Source: Woeseiaceae bacterium (GTDB lineage Bacteria; Pseudomonadota; Gammaproteobacteria; Steroidobacterales; Woeseiaceae). From it: DNA of 64,000 nt. Where the stretch lies: positions 1-64,000 of the forward strand of contig JANQPG010000030.1 in the NCBI GenBank assembly GCA_028289545.1, read 5' to 3'. Both the position numbers and the translations under genes were made by a program. Below the pieces are notes generated by a model, which was given only the letters and a program-made list of their open reading frames with translations, was not told the origin of the DNA and ran no database searches. Shown piece by piece: positions 44,804 through 55,173 of this stretch (within the stretch, counting starts at the first letter, position 1; each line of letters opens with the position of its first letter).

Positions 44804-46096
44804 ATGGACGGCGCCAGAACGGTGACGAGCTCGATGCCAAAAGGAGTATGGAACCGACGGGTTCTGGCGTGGGCGTTCTACGACTGGGCCAACTCGGCGT
44901 TTGCGCTGTCGGTTCTCGCCGTGCTGTTTCCGCTGTTTCTCGGCGCCTACTGGAGCGCCGGTGATCCGGAGTCGGTCGTTACCTCGCGGCTGGCGTGGGT
45001 GAACGCGGCGGCCAGCGCCGTGATTTGTCTACTGGCGCCCGTGTTTGGGACGATCGCCGACGCGGGCGGTTACCGCAAGCGTTTCCTCTTCGTGCTTGCG
45101 CTTCTCGGTGCGGCTTCGACCGCATTGCTGGGCGCCGTCGGCGAGGGCGGCTGGCTTGCCGCCTGCACGCTTTTCCTGCTGGCGTCGCTGGGCTACTACG
45201 GATCGACGATCTTCTACGACTCGCTGATTGTCGATGTTACCGAGTCGCGAAACTACAGCTTCGTCTCGTCGCTCGGCTTTTCGATCGGCTACCTCGGCGG
45301 CGCTGTCCTTCTGGCCCTGCACGTTGTCATGCTGACAAACCCGCCGGCGTTCGGATTTGCGTCGGCAAGCGACGTGATTCGCTTCGCGTTCGTGTCGGTC
45401 GGCATATGGTGGGCCGGTTTTGCGCTGCCGCTGTTGTTTTTTGTTCACGAGCGCAAGCGGCCTGCGGCCGGTCCCGACGGAAGTGTCGTCCGGCGCGCCT
45501 ACCGGGAGCTCAGATCGACCATGCGGCGCGTCGGTCAGTATCGCAACGTCGTGATCTTCCTGGCGGCCTATTGCCTGTACATCGGCGGCGTCTTTACGGT
45601 CATTTCGATGGCGGCGAACTACGGTCAGCGGCTCGGCTTCGGCCAGCAGGATCTGGTGACGGCGTTTCTGGTCACCAATTTTGCGGGTTTTCCGGCGACG
45701 CTGCTGTACGGCATGCTGGGTCAGAAGCTGGGCGCAAAGGCGGGCATTTACCTCGCGATAGTCGTCTACGTCGTGACCGCTGCACTTGCCGTGTTCATGA
45801 GTGAGGTCTGGCATTTCTACGCCATGGCGATCGTGGTGGGCTGTGTGCAGGGTGGCATACAGAGCCTGTCGCGATCGCTGTACGCGGCCTTGATTCCGCC
45901 GGAGCAGCCCGGAGAGTTCTTCGGTTTCTACAATACGCTGACGAAATTCGCCCACGTCATCGGGCTGTCGCTGGTCGGCATTACCACCGGATTGTCCACG
46001 GAACCCAGCGCGCTGCTGTTCACGCTGCTGCCTTTGTTCATCATCGGCGGGCTGTTGCTGACCGCGGTCAAGGAGCGTCCGGCCGCTACGCCCTGA
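44804..46096 (+). CDS. MFS transporter, UMF1/Atg22-like
   Basis: A 430-residue permease with about twelve helices. The N-terminus has the UMF1/Atg22 family signature VLAWAFYDWANSAFALSVLAVLFPLFL, and later regions fit (SLGFSIGYLGGAVLLAL, GCVQGGIQSLSRSLYAALIPPEQPGEFFGFYN). Relatives export amino acids or are uncharacterised; substrate unknown. Start ATG 44804 has GGAG 4 bases upstream; MPKGVW at 44834 is an alternative. The 3' end overlaps tgpA on the other strand by 11 bases. Confidence 0.87.
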   Translation: MDGARTVTSSMPKGVWNRRVLAWAFYDWANSAFALSVLAVLFPLFLGAYWSAGDPESVVTSRLAWVNAAASAVICLLAPVFGTIADAGGYRKRFLFVLALLGAASTALLGAVGEGGWLAACTLFLLASLGYYGSTIFYDSLIVDVTESRNYSFVSSLGFSIGYLGGAVLLALHVVMLTNPPAFGFASASDVIRFAFVSVGIWWAGFALPLLFFVHERKRPAAGPDGSVVRRAYRELRSTMRRVGQYRNVVIFLAAYCLYIGGVFTVISMAANYGQRLGFGQQDLVTAFLVTNFAGFPATLLYGMLGQKLGAKAGIYLAIVVYVVTAALAVFMSEVWHFYAMAIVVGCVQGGIQSLSRSLYAALIPPEQPGEFFGFYNTLTKFAHVIGLSLVGITTGLSTEPSALLFTLLPLFIIGGLLLTAVKERPAATP

Positions 46097-48056
46097 ATGC
46101 GTTGACTCGGGATCGAAGGTCGGCGAGGCCGTCCTCCCCGGCGCCGCCGTAACGTACGTCGAGATAAAGCGACACAATGTCGCCGACTTGGTTGTGTCTC
46201 CCCCTGGCCTCCGTCAAGCGCGCGGCATAGGCGAGTGGCGACTCGCCGCGGGCCGGCTCGAACCCCGTCTTGCGGGTAAACCTCTCGAAGATCTGTTTTG
46301 CCTGATCCGCCGCAGGCGGGCGGAAGCGCAGCATCAAGAGCCCGTGCACGGCCAGCGTAAGCCCGACGACAACCGCCAACAGCGTGAGCAACAGCGTGCG
46401 CCAGCCGGGGTTGTTCAGGCCCAGGTGCTGCATGAGGCGCTGCTGGCCTTCCGGTCCGTAGCCGAGCACCAGTTCGTTCCAGCGTGCGTTGAGCGCGTCC
46501 CAGGTCATGCCGAGTTGGTACCGCCAGCGCGACGGCGCCGTCAGCCCCCAGGCTGCTCCCGCGCCGGCGAACATTGCGCCGGAACGGCCGGCCTCGATGC
46601 GCTCCGGCGCAACCGCAGCGGTTGGATCGATGCGCGTCCACCCTTCGCCTTCCAGCCAGACCTCGGTCCAGGCGTGCGCGTCTGCCTGTCGCACGAGCAG
46701 ATAGTTGCCCAGCGGGTTGAGTTCGCCGCCCTGATAGCCGAGAACAATTCGCGCCGGGATGCCGGCAGCTCGCATCAGGACGGCAAACGCCGAGGCATAG
46801 TGCTCGCAGAACCCCTGGCGCGTCGAAAACAGGAATCCGTCGACCGGATTACGGCCCAGCGCCGGCGGCTCGAGCGTGTAGAAGTATTCCTCCCGGTTGA
46901 ATTTGCCGAGCACGGCGGTAATGAAAGCGCGATCGGAGCCCGCGTCGCGGCGCATTGACTCCGCCAGCCGCAGGGTTCTGGGATTACGTCCTTCGGGAAG
47001 GTTCAGGTACCAGGTGCGTGAGAAACCCGCCAGGGTCTCGTCGATCGTGTAGTCGGGGAACGAGCGAACGCGGTAGACGATGCGCTGATCCACCGGCTGC
47101 TGCCGCCAGAGGCTCTGCGTACGGCCCATGTTGACGTTGTCGAGGCTCCAGCTTTCCGCCACGTCCAGGGCCATGATCCACTGATTGCGCGTGGCTTCCA
47201 GGGTGACTTCGTAGTCGACCGGCTCACCTCGATAGCGAATACGGTCCCGGTAGCGGGTGTCGAGGGCGGGTTCGCTGCCCGACCACGACCTGCCGTTGAA
47301 GCGATGCAGAACGATTGCACGCCAATACCGCTCGCGTGGCGCCGGTGCGGCTCCGTCGAAGCGAACGCGAAACGCCACGGCGTCCGACTGAGACAACGAG
47401 CTGACATCGCCCGGGCTCATGGTGTCGGAAAGGCCCGTGACGCCGGAGCTGGTGTCGATCGGTACCGACCAGAAGGGCGAGGAAATACGGGGGAAAAAAA
47501 TCCACATCGCCACCGCAAGCGGCAGCGCGTAGCCCATGAGGCGGGTTGCGGCGAACACGCTTTGGCGAGGTGTCTGCGTCGGAGCCGCACTCATGCGCAG
47601 CCAGGCCGAGAGCGTCACGACAAGGCTCAGGAGCATGTACGGCAGCGACCAGAGGTATTGTTCGCGAAGCAACGCCGACATCGTGAGAAAAACGGCAATG
47701 AACAGCAGGACGAACTGATCGCGTCGTTTGCGGGTTTCGAGTAGCTTGAGCGCCGCCATAACGACCAGCAGGGCGGTGCCCGGCCCCACGCCGCTGATCG
47801 TGTCGTAGGTGGTGAGGACACCCAGGAAACAGCCCAGGGCCAGGGCCCCCCGAAACCAGACGGAGGGCAGCGGTCTGCGACGTTTTTCGATCGCCAGCCG
47901 GAACACGGCGCAGGCAATGCTGGCCGCCGAGATCCATATTGGCAGGTGCGGCAGATGTACGAGGACGGCAACACCCAGCGCGGTCAGCGTCCACGGCAGG
48001 CTGTCGAGCAGTGAACCGTCAGTGCCGCGCGCCCCTCGCTTACTCATCGGGCTCAC
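46086..48056 (-). CDS. tgpA: DUF3488/transglutaminase-like membrane protein TgpA
   Basis: 656 residues. An N-terminal block of about six helices (DUF3488, 1-200) is followed by a periplasmic transglutaminase/protease-like domain, with the Cys-His-Asp triad in RQGFCEHYASAFAVLMRAAGIPAR (C), DAHAWTEVWLE (H) and RIDPTAAV (D); a last helix (TLLLTLLAVVVGLTLAVHGLL) and a DUF4129-like cytoplasmic tail end it. P. aeruginosa TgpA is the reference, essential there. It overlaps DUF58 (ATGA), in the conserved moxR-DUF58-tgpA operon. The cellular substrate is unknown. Confidence 0.92.
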   Translation of the reverse strand: MSPMSKRGARGTDGSLLDSLPWTLTALGVAVLVHLPHLPIWISAASIACAVFRLAIEKRRRPLPSVWFRGALALGCFLGVLTTYDTISGVGPGTALLVVMAALKLLETRKRRDQFVLLFIAVFLTMSALLREQYLWSLPYMLLSLVVTLSAWLRMSAAPTQTPRQSVFAATRLMGYALPLAVAMWIFFPRISSPFWSVPIDTSSGVTGLSDTMSPGDVSSLSQSDAVAFRVRFDGAAPAPRERYWRAIVLHRFNGRSWSGSEPALDTRYRDRIRYRGEPVDYEVTLEATRNQWIMALDVAESWSLDNVNMGRTQSLWRQQPVDQRIVYRVRSFPDYTIDETLAGFSRTWYLNLPEGRNPRTLRLAESMRRDAGSDRAFITAVLGKFNREEYFYTLEPPALGRNPVDGFLFSTRQGFCEHYASAFAVLMRAAGIPARIVLGYQGGELNPLGNYLLVRQADAHAWTEVWLEGEGWTRIDPTAAVAPERIEAGRSGAMFAGAGAAWGLTAPSRWRYQLGMTWDALNARWNELVLGYGPEGQQRLMQHLGLNNPGWRTLLLTLLAVVVGLTLAVHGLLMLRFRPPAADQAKQIFERFTRKTGFEPARGESPLAYAARLTEARGRHNQVGDIVSLYLDVRYGGAGEDGLADLRSRVNAFRA

Positions 48057-49075
48057 TCATCGTCACGCTGATCCACGTGTTCGGGATCGAGACCAAAAAG
48101 CGCCAGCGCCTCGAGACAGTTCTGACGTTGGGCCGGGCCATGAGCCGGCGAAAACGTTTGTCCCGGCAGACGCAGTCCGTAATCCTCTCCGCGGCGGTCG
48201 GCGTCGACGATCCAGCGGCAAAGAGTCGATAGACGCTCCTCGATATTGGCGACTGGGATGTCGTCGAAGTCGAACCACTGGCTGCTCGTGTCGGCGCCCG
48301 AGAACTGTTTGGCCAGAAGTTGGCCGCCGCGGGCGTAAGCTTTCCACGCGACCTGTCGCGGCGAGTCGCCGCGGTGGAATTTCCTCAAGCCGGCAAAGTC
48401 CTCTTCGCCGCGCGCATCGTGCTGCCGGTGGCCCAGAGCGGTTACCGAGGCTGGCGGCTGTATGACCTCTGCCGGCAGGGCGGGGTAGACGATGCCCTCG
48501 AGCTTCATGTGCAGCCACGCCCAGGCGCGAAACAGTTCGAAGGGATAACGTGTGCGTATGGCAAACCGCGGCAGGCCGATGCGGCCGCGCTGGCGGCTGT
48601 CTACCGGCAGCTGCACCACCTTGCTGTCACCCGGCAGCAAATCGACAGTCTCGCTTCGCGTGCCGTCGCCCTCGAGGTAGATCTGCAGCCGCGCCGCGCG
48701 CGACCGGTTGTTCAGCGCAATGGCGAAGACGGCCTGGTCGCCGGCGAACACCGGGTCGACCCCGGCAAACGAGATTTCGAGCCCAACGAGGTTGCGCTGG
48801 CAGCTGTGCATGCTGACGAAGCCGAGGCCGACGAGCAGGAAGGTCAGGAGGAACGACAGGTTGTTGTTGTAGTTCATGGAGCCCAGCAGCATGGCGAAGG
48901 CCATGACGCCGAAAACCAGGCCAACGCCGGTAGGCAGGATATAAACCCGGCGAGGCTTCAGAACCGTAAGGTCGGCATCCAGCCCCTGCCGTTTCCGTGC
49001 CCAGCGGCGGATACGTGCGCCGGCAGCGTTGCGCACTGCCGGAAGAACGCTGGAAACTGACAGTGCCCGCGCCAT
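48053..49075 (-). CDS. DUF58 domain protein
   Basis: 340 residues. Two N-terminal helices (VYILPTGVGLVFGVMAFAMLLGSMNYNNNLSFLLTFLLVGLGF) are followed by a vWA-related DUF58 region with the family core EEDFAGLRKFHRGDSPRQVAWKAYARGG. DUF58 proteins act with MoxR AAA+ ATPases, apparently as chaperone or envelope-maintenance partners. It starts five bases after the moxR stop and overlaps tgpA. Confidence 0.9.
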   Translation of the reverse strand: MARALSVSSVLPAVRNAAGARIRRWARKRQGLDADLTVLKPRRVYILPTGVGLVFGVMAFAMLLGSMNYNNNLSFLLTFLLVGLGFVSMHSCQRNLVGLEISFAGVDPVFAGDQAVFAIALNNRSRAARLQIYLEGDGTRSETVDLLPGDSKVVQLPVDSRQRGRIGLPRFAIRTRYPFELFRAWAWLHMKLEGIVYPALPAEVIQPPASVTALGHRQHDARGEEDFAGLRKFHRGDSPRQVAWKAYARGGQLLAKQFSGADTSSQWFDFDDIPVANIEERLSTLCRWIVDADRRGEDYGLRLPGQTFSPAHGPAQRQNCLEALALFGLDPEHVDQRDDE

Positions 49076-49080
49076 CGTCC

Positions 49081-50034
49081 CTACGGGATGGCGACTGCGC
49101 TCAATACGTGTCGAGCCAGTTCCTGCGGAGCATGATGCGACGCGTTGGCCGCCGGTTTCAGCCGATGCGCCACAACCGCTTCAAACACAGCCTGGACATC
49201 GTCCGGGAAAACGCCCGAATGCCGTTCGACGTAGGCATGCGCCCGGGCGGCGGCAGCCAGCGCCTGCGCCCCGCGCGGCGACAGGCCGACAGCGATATCG
49301 GGCGATTCCCGTGTATGGCGCACGAGGGCTTGAATGTAGTCGACCAGGGGTTCGTTCATTCGCAGCTTTCTCACGTCGCGCTGCAGAGCGACGATGTCGG
49401 CGGGCCCGGCTGTCGCTTCCAGGCCCGCGAGCAATGTCCGGCGGTCCTCGCCGGTAATGAGCTCACGTTCGCTGGCTTCGTCCGGGTAGCCGATTTCGAT
49501 GCGCATCAAAAACCGATCGAGCTGGGATTCCGGGAGAGGAAACGTGCCGATCTGATCGGCCGGGTTCTGGGTGGCGACGACAAAAAACGGACTGGGCAGC
49601 TGGCGGGTTGTGCCGTCGACCGACACCTGCTGCTCCTCCATCGCTTCAAGCAGTGCGCTCTGCGCTTTCGGCGTGGCCCGGTTTACTTCGTCCGCGAGCA
49701 CGAGTTCAGCGAACACCGGGCCTTGTTGAAACTCGAAGGTGCCGGTTTGCTGACGGAAGACGGACACACCGAGTATGTCGGCGGGCAGCAGGTCGCTTGT
49801 GAACTGAATACGGTTGAACGACAGGCCGAGCACCTGTGCGAGCGCCTGCGCCAGCGTCGTCTTGCCCAGTCCCGGGAGGTCTTCGATCAGCAGGTGGCCG
49901 CGCGCCAGCAGACAGGAAAGAGCCAGCGATACCTGCGCCTCCTTGCCGAGGATGATCTCGTTCAGCGCGTTGCGGGCAATATCCAGAGCATCACGCGCGC
50001 TGCCCGTCGTCCCGGTGGAAAGGGGGTTTTGCAT
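49081..50034 (-). CDS. moxR: MoxR family AAA+ ATPase
   Basis: 317 residues. Walker A is IEDLPGLGKTTLAQALA, Walker B VFAELVLADEVNRATPKAQSALLEAMEE, with PSPFFVVATQNP as sensor 1 and the MoxR C-terminal lid. In this family a MoxR ATPase, DUF58 and TgpA form a functional set. First gene of the minus-strand trio; 113 bases separate it from valS. The upstream gap holds a 5-bp hairpin (50056-50070) of unclear meaning. Confidence 0.94.
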   Translation of the reverse strand: MQNPLSTGTTGSARDALDIARNALNEIILGKEAQVSLALSCLLARGHLLIEDLPGLGKTTLAQALAQVLGLSFNRIQFTSDLLPADILGVSVFRQQTGTFEFQQGPVFAELVLADEVNRATPKAQSALLEAMEEQQVSVDGTTRQLPSPFFVVATQNPADQIGTFPLPESQLDRFLMRIEIGYPDEASERELITGEDRRTLLAGLEATAGPADIVALQRDVRKLRMNEPLVDYIQALVRHTRESPDIAVGLSPRGAQALAAAARAHAYVERHSGVFPDDVQAVFEAVVAHRLKPAANASHHAPQELARHVLSAVAIP

Positions 50035-50147
50035 CAGTTCGCCTCGCCGGTATCCGTGGTTTCAGACCACAATCGTCGCGAATGTTGCAGCTAATTGCAC
50101 TTCGGTGGCCGCCAGACTGTGATGCAGTCCTCAGTCGGCGTCCCAGC

Positions 50148-52904
50148 TCAGTCGAGTGCGTCGAGTCTCGCGAGCCGCTCGCCCAGTTGATCGAGCTGCC
50201 GGTCGAAATCGGCCAGGCGGTCGCGCTCCTGCTGGACCACGGCGGCCGGCGCATTGTTCACGAAGCGTTCATTGTCGAGTTTTGCGCTGCTTTGAGCGCG
50301 CTCGGCCCGAAGTTTGCCGATCTGCTTTTCGAGCCGTTTGCGTTCCGCGTCGACGTCGATCAGCCCTTTCATGGGTACCTGCAGAGTCAGGTCACCGAGC
50401 AGGGCGGTTGCCGATGCGGGGGGCTTGTCTCCGGGTTCGAGGGCAGTGACCGACTCGATCCGCCCGACCCGTGCGAGCAGATGCGCATAGCGGCTTGCCC
50501 GTTTGCGGTCGTCGTCGGATGCGCCGTCCATCAGGACGGGTAACGGTTTGCCCGGGGAGACGTCCATCTCGCCGCGAATCTGCCGGATGCCGAGAATAAA
50601 CTCGCGCACCCACTCGATGTCGGCAACGGCATCTTCGGAAGCTTCTGTGCCGCCCGCTTCCGGGAAGCGTCTGTGCATGATCGTACTACCGTCGACACCG
50701 GCAACCGGCGCCACCTGCAGCCAGATTTCTTCGGTAATGAACGGCATGATCGGGTGCAGCAGGCAAAGCAGCGCTTCGAGCGTATCGATCAGCGTGCGCC
50801 GGGTTGCGCGCTGTTCGGCGGCGCTGGACGCGTCCGACTGCAACACGGGTTTCGATAGCTCGAGATACCAGTCGCAGAACTCGTGCCAGGTGAACTCGTA
50901 GAGAGCCTGCGCCGCAAGGTCCAGGCGGTAGTTGCCGAAGTGTCTGTGCACGGCTTCCGTTGTGTGCTCGAGCCGCGACTCGATCCAGCGGTCTGCGGCC
51001 GAGTATTCGAGTTCTCCCTCGTCGAGATCCTTGGTGTTCATGAGCACGTAGCGGGCGGCGTTCCAGAGCTTGTTGCAGAAGTTCTTGTAGCCCTCGATGC
51101 GACCCAGATCGAACCGAATGTCGCGGCCCGTGGTTGCGAGCGCCGCGAACGTGAAGCGCAGGGCGTCTGTGCCGTATTCGTCGATGCCGTCGGGGAACTG
51201 CTTCCGGGTCGCCTTCTCGATTTTCGTTTTCAGGTGATCCTGCATGAGCCCGGTCAGGCGCTTGTCGAGCAGTTCGTCGAGGCTAACGCCATCGATCAGG
51301 TCGAGGGGGTCGAGCGTATTGCCCTTCGTCTTCGACATTTTTTCGCCTTCCGCATCGCGGATCAGGCCGTGTATGTAAACCTCACGAAATGGCACGTCAC
51401 CCATGAAGCGCAAGCCGAACATGATCATCCGCGCCACCCAGAAAAAGATGATGTCGAATCCCGTGACAAGCACGCTGCCGGGATAGAAATCCTCGAGCGC
51501 CTTGTTCTTTTCCGGCCAGCCGAGCGTGCTGAATGGCCAGAGTGCCGACGAGAACCACGTATCCAGCACGTCTTCGTCCTGGCGGAGCGGCAGATCGTCG
51601 GCGAGCCCGTACTTCTCGCGGACTGCCGCTTCCGACTCGGCGACATAGACCTGCCCGTCCTCGTCGTACCATGCAGGGATGCGGTGCCCCCACCAGAGCT
51701 GCCGGCTAATGCACCAGTCCTGGATGTTGTGCATCCACTCGAAGTAGGTTTTCGACCAGTTTTCGGGAACGAAGCGAATGTCGCCGTCTTCCACGGCTTT
51801 GATCGCGGGTTCCGCAAGCGGTTTGATGTCCACGTACCACTGGTCGGTGAGATACGGCTCGACCACGGCGCCCGTCCGGTCGCCGCGCGGGATCTTGAGC
51901 GTGTGCTCCTCGATTTTTTCCAGGAGACCCAGTGCCTCGAATTCCGCCACTATTTTCTTGCGTGCGTCGAACCGGTCGAGGCCCCGGTAGTGTTCCGGGC
52001 ACGCGTCGTTCATCGACGCGTCGTCGGTCAGAACGTTGATCATCGGCAGGTCGTGACGCTTGCCGATCTCGTAGTCGTTGAAATCGTGCGCGGGTGTGAT
52101 TTTCACGCAACCCGTGCCGAATTCAGGATCCACGTAGTCATCCGCAACGATCGGGATCAGCCGGCCGCTGATCGGCAGTTCGATCGTCTGGCCGACGAGT
52201 TGGCTGTACCGTTCGTCATCCGGATGTACGGCCACGGCCGTGTCGCCCAGCATTGTCTCGGGCCGGGTGGTAGCGACGACCACGTAACCGTCACCCGAAC
52301 TCAGCGGGTAGCGGAAGTGCCACATCGAGCCCGCCTCGTCCGCCGAAAGCACCTCGAGGTCGGAGAGCGCCGTGTGCAGCACGGGATCCCAGTTGACCAG
52401 TCGCTTACCCCGATAGATCAGCTTGTCGTCGTACAGAGCCGTGAACACTTTGCGCACGGCTGCCGACAGTCCCTCGTCCATCGTAAAGCGTTCGCGCTGC
52501 CAGTCGACGGATGCACCGAGCCGGCGCAGTTGCTGGGAGATACGGTCGCCGCTTTGTTCTTTCCATTCCCATACGCGGCTGACGAAAGCTTCGCGGCCCA
52601 GGTCTCTGCGCGATTTGCCCTCGGCGTTCAGCAGGCGCTCGACGACCATCTGTGTGGCGATGCCAGCGTGATCCGTGCCGGGCTGCCATAACACCCGGCC
52701 GCCGCGCATACGGTGGTAGCGGGTCAGGGCATCCATGATCGTGTCCTGGAACGCATGCCCCATGTGCAGCGTTCCCGTCACGTTCGGGGGCGGGATCATG
52801 ATGCAGTAACGCTCGCCGTCGCCGCTCGGCGCAAAATATTTGTTCGATTCCCAGCGCGCGTAGATCCGCTGTTCGATATCGCCCGGTTGGTAGGACTTGT
52901 CCAT
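50148..52904 (-). CDS. valS: Valyl-tRNA synthetase
   Basis: A class I synthetase of 918 residues. HIGH-type motif in [17 protein letters not shown]1 editing domain with [22 protein letters not shown]-type in [18 protein letters not shown], anticodon-binding domain, and a C-terminal coiled-coil arm ([21 protein letters not shown]) typical of ValRS. Somewhat shorter than E. coli ValS (951). It follows holC by 14 bases; pepA-holC-valS is the usual gammaproteobacterial order. Confidence 0.97.
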   Translation of the reverse strand: MDKSYQPGDIEQRIYARWESNKYFAPSGDGERYCIMIPPPNVTGTLHMGHAFQDTIMDALTRYHRMRGGRVLWQPGTDHAGIATQMVVERLLNAEGKSRRDLGREAFVSRVWEWKEQSGDRISQQLRRLGASVDWQRERFTMDEGLSAAVRKVFTALYDDKLIYRGKRLVNWDPVLHTALSDLEVLSADEAGSMWHFRYPLSSGDGYVVVATTRPETMLGDTAVAVHPDDERYSQLVGQTIELPISGRLIPIVADDYVDPEFGTGCVKITPAHDFNDYEIGKRHDLPMINVLTDDASMNDACPEHYRGLDRFDARKKIVAEFEALGLLEKIEEHTLKIPRGDRTGAVVEPYLTDQWYVDIKPLAEPAIKAVEDGDIRFVPENWSKTYFEWMHNIQDWCISRQLWWGHRIPAWYDEDGQVYVAESEAAVREKYGLADDLPLRQDEDVLDTWFSSALWPFSTLGWPEKNKALEDFYPGSVLVTGFDIIFFWVARMIMFGLRFMGDVPFREVYIHGLIRDAEGEKMSKTKGNTLDPLDLIDGVSLDELLDKRLTGLMQDHLKTKIEKATRKQFPDGIDEYGTDALRFTFAALATTGRDIRFDLGRIEGYKNFCNKLWNAARYVLMNTKDLDEGELEYSAADRWIESRLEHTTEAVHRHFGNYRLDLAAQALYEFTWHEFCDWYLELSKPVLQSDASSAAEQRATRRTLIDTLEALLCLLHPIMPFITEEIWLQVAPVAGVDGSTIMHRRFPEAGGTEASEDAVADIEWVREFILGIRQIRGEMDVSPGKPLPVLMDGASDDDRKRASRYAHLLARVGRIESVTALEPGDKPPASATALLGDLTLQVPMKGLIDVDAERKRLEKQIGKLRAERAQSSAKLDNERFVNNAPAAVVQQERDRLADFDRQLDQLGERLARLDALD

Positions 52905-52918
52905 AGTGTCGTTTCAGT

Positions 52919-53347
52919 TCAGACGGTGTGGGTCTCGAGTTCGTGCCCCTGGTCACGATAGTCGGCGAAGCGCCGGCGTCCCGCGGCGCGTGCATCGTCG
53001 TCGGAGGTTACTAGTTCCGCGATGCGCGGCAAAGTGCCGGCGCTGGCGGGCAGGCTCCAGGTCAGATTGATCAGCAGGTCCGGCTTTTGCGCCAGGTTCT
53101 CGCGTGTGCTGATGAGCACCGGCGATTCCACGAGGTCGTCCTCGTTGGAAACCAGTTCATGCGGCACAAAACTGCCGTCGCGAAACGTCCAGAGCAACTC
53201 GTCCAGTTGCCGGGCTTCCTGCTCGCTCTCGGTGAAGAGCTGCACGGTGTTGGCCAGCCGATAGACTTTTTCGGCGAGCCGGCAGGCGAAGTGTAGCTGG
53301 GCGCTACGTCCGGCCTGCGAGAGAACGTAGAAGTCGACCCGTGCCAT
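52919..53347 (-). CDS. holC: DNA polymerase III chi subunit
   Basis: 142 residues. Chi connects the clamp loader to SSB. Family features are RVDFYVLSQ at the start, FACRLAEKVYRLANTVQLFTES, LDELLWTFRDGSFVPHEL and the later LLINLTWSLP strand. The C-terminal half after that is poorly conserved. It lies between pepA and valS, which supports the assignment. Confidence 0.92.
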   Translation of the reverse strand: MARVDFYVLSQAGRSAQLHFACRLAEKVYRLANTVQLFTESEQEARQLDELLWTFRDGSFVPHELVSNEDDLVESPVLISTRENLAQKPDLLINLTWSLPASAGTLPRIAELVTSDDDARAAGRRRFADYRDQGHELETHTV

Positions 53348-53372
53348 TAGCGTTCAGGACCTGTCTCTAGCG

Positions 53373-54875
53373 TCAGGTTTTGGGCAGTTCACCGGCATGC
53401 TTGAGCAACAGCTCGGTGAGCATCGGTACCGGCCTGCCCGTCGCCCCTTTCGCAGCTCCCGATCGCCAGGCCGTGCCAGCGATGTCGAGATGCGCCCAGT
53501 TGAGCCCCTCGGTGAACTTGGCGAGGAAACAGCCGGCCGTTATCGCGCCGCCTTCGCGGCCGCCGATATTGGCGAAGTCGGCGAAGTTGCTCTTCAGTTG
53601 ATCCGCGTAGTCGACGGTCAGGGGCAGCGGCCAGCCGCGATCGTCAGCGGCTCGTCCAGCGGCAAGGATGTCCTCCGAGAGTGCCTCGTCATGACTCATG
53701 ACGGCCGTGTGATGGTGGCCGAGGGCAATGACGCAAGCGCCGGTCAGCGTCGCAACGTCAATGACCCTGGCGGGCTTGAAGCGCCGGGCGTAGGTCAGGG
53801 CGTCACACAATATCAGGCGGCCCTCGGCGTCCGTGTTGAGAATCTCGATCGTCTGTCCGGACATGCTTGTCACAATGTCACCCGGTACCGTGGCGTGGCT
53901 GCCGGGCAGGTTCTCCACGGCGGGAACCAGGACGTTGAGGTTGATGGGGAGCTTGAGCGTGACTGCGGTCAGCATCGTGCCCAGAACACCGGCCGCACCG
54001 CACATGTCGAACTTCATCTCGTCCATTGCAGGGCCGGGTTTGAGTGATATGCCGCCCGAGTCGAAAGTCACCCCTTTGCCGACCAGCACCACGGGGGCAT
54101 CGGCCCCGGCTCCCTTGTATTGCATGACAATCAGTTTGGCGGGTTCGGCCGTTCCGGCAGTGACCGACAGTAACGAGTGCATACCCAGGCGCTTCATCTC
54201 CGTCTCGTTGAGCGCCCGCGCGGTCAGGTTCTTGTGCTTCTTCGCCATTGCGGTGGCTTGTCGAGCGAGATAGGAGGGCGTGCAGACGTTTGGCGGCAGG
54301 TTGCCGAGATCGCGCGCCAGGTTTTTGCCCGCGACGATAGCGTCAGCGTGCTCCGCGCCGCGCAGCGTGCGGGCTGCGTCACCGCGGCTCGCAACGACGA
54401 AACCGAGCTTGCGCAGCGCAAGGCCCTTCGGCTTGCGGCCGCTCTTCATTGCCGTGAATCGATACAGTGCATCGCCCACGGTTTCCGCCGTGTAGCGCGC
54501 AAGGTAGTAGCTACTGGCGCCGGCGACATCTTCGAGGTTGAGAGTCGACAACAGCTGGCCGACTCGATTTTTGTCGAGTGCTCTGATCACGGCAGCCAGC
54601 GCCCGGCGAAAGGTTCTGACATCGAGTTTTGCCGGACTGCCCAGGCCTACGACCGCAACACGTGCCGCGCTGACCCCGGCAACGTCCCGGAGCAGGGCCA
54701 CGCTGCCGACGTCGCCGCTGACATCGCCGCTCTTCATGAGTTTCGTGAGCTGGCCCCGGCTGGCCCGGTCGATATCCTGGGCGCCGATACCGAGTCGATT
54801 GCGCCCGTAAACGCCAACGATGACACAATCGACGGCACGTCGAGACGGTTTTGCGGTCGTAGTGAAGTAGTCCAT
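53373..54875 (-). CDS. pepA: Leucyl aminopeptidase PepA
   Basis: Canonical M17 two-metal aminopeptidase, 500 residues (E. coli PepA 503). Metal and catalytic residues: VGKGVTFDSGGISLKP, MKFDMCGAAGVLG, NTDAEGRLILCDALTYA. In E. coli PepA also binds DNA in Xer recombination and carAB control; whether that applies here cannot be seen. Divergent from lptF across 298 bases, as in E. coli. Compare the second, atypical M17 gene at 3551-5089. Confidence 0.96.
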   Translation of the reverse strand: MDYFTTTAKPSRRAVDCVIVGVYGRNRLGIGAQDIDRASRGQLTKLMKSGDVSGDVGSVALLRDVAGVSAARVAVVGLGSPAKLDVRTFRRALAAVIRALDKNRVGQLLSTLNLEDVAGASSYYLARYTAETVGDALYRFTAMKSGRKPKGLALRKLGFVVASRGDAARTLRGAEHADAIVAGKNLARDLGNLPPNVCTPSYLARQATAMAKKHKNLTARALNETEMKRLGMHSLLSVTAGTAEPAKLIVMQYKGAGADAPVVLVGKGVTFDSGGISLKPGPAMDEMKFDMCGAAGVLGTMLTAVTLKLPINLNVLVPAVENLPGSHATVPGDIVTSMSGQTIEILNTDAEGRLILCDALTYARRFKPARVIDVATLTGACVIALGHHHTAVMSHDEALSEDILAAGRAADDRGWPLPLTVDYADQLKSNFADFANIGGREGGAITAGCFLAKFTEGLNWAHLDIAGTAWRSGAAKGATGRPVPMLTELLLKHAGELPKT

Positions 54876-55173
54876 TTTGTTAAGCGCACCTTGAAGTTAG
54901 TGCACACAAATCAACCCCGCCAGCCGCCATACGGCGGGCTGCCATTGCGCCGACTCGGGCGCGAACGGGAGATGAATTCGTGCGGTTTTGTTCTGTTGGA
55001 TACGTGCTTCTTTGCTGCCGGCGAAGCCCCGGAGTGGCCATGTTCAAAGCCTACGATGAGCTGTCTTGCCGAGCGCAAAACCGGTAGTCTAACGCATTCT
55101 TGGCGAATTCGTTACAAAGCCCTTGAAATCACACGACAAAGCGGCGCCGGCGGAGCCAGCACCAGAGTGAGCC

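Noticed and set aside
50883-52691. 602-codon plus-strand ORF opposite valS
   Set aside because: Antisense shadow of a GC-rich gene with full synthetase motifs on the other strand; no domain of its own.
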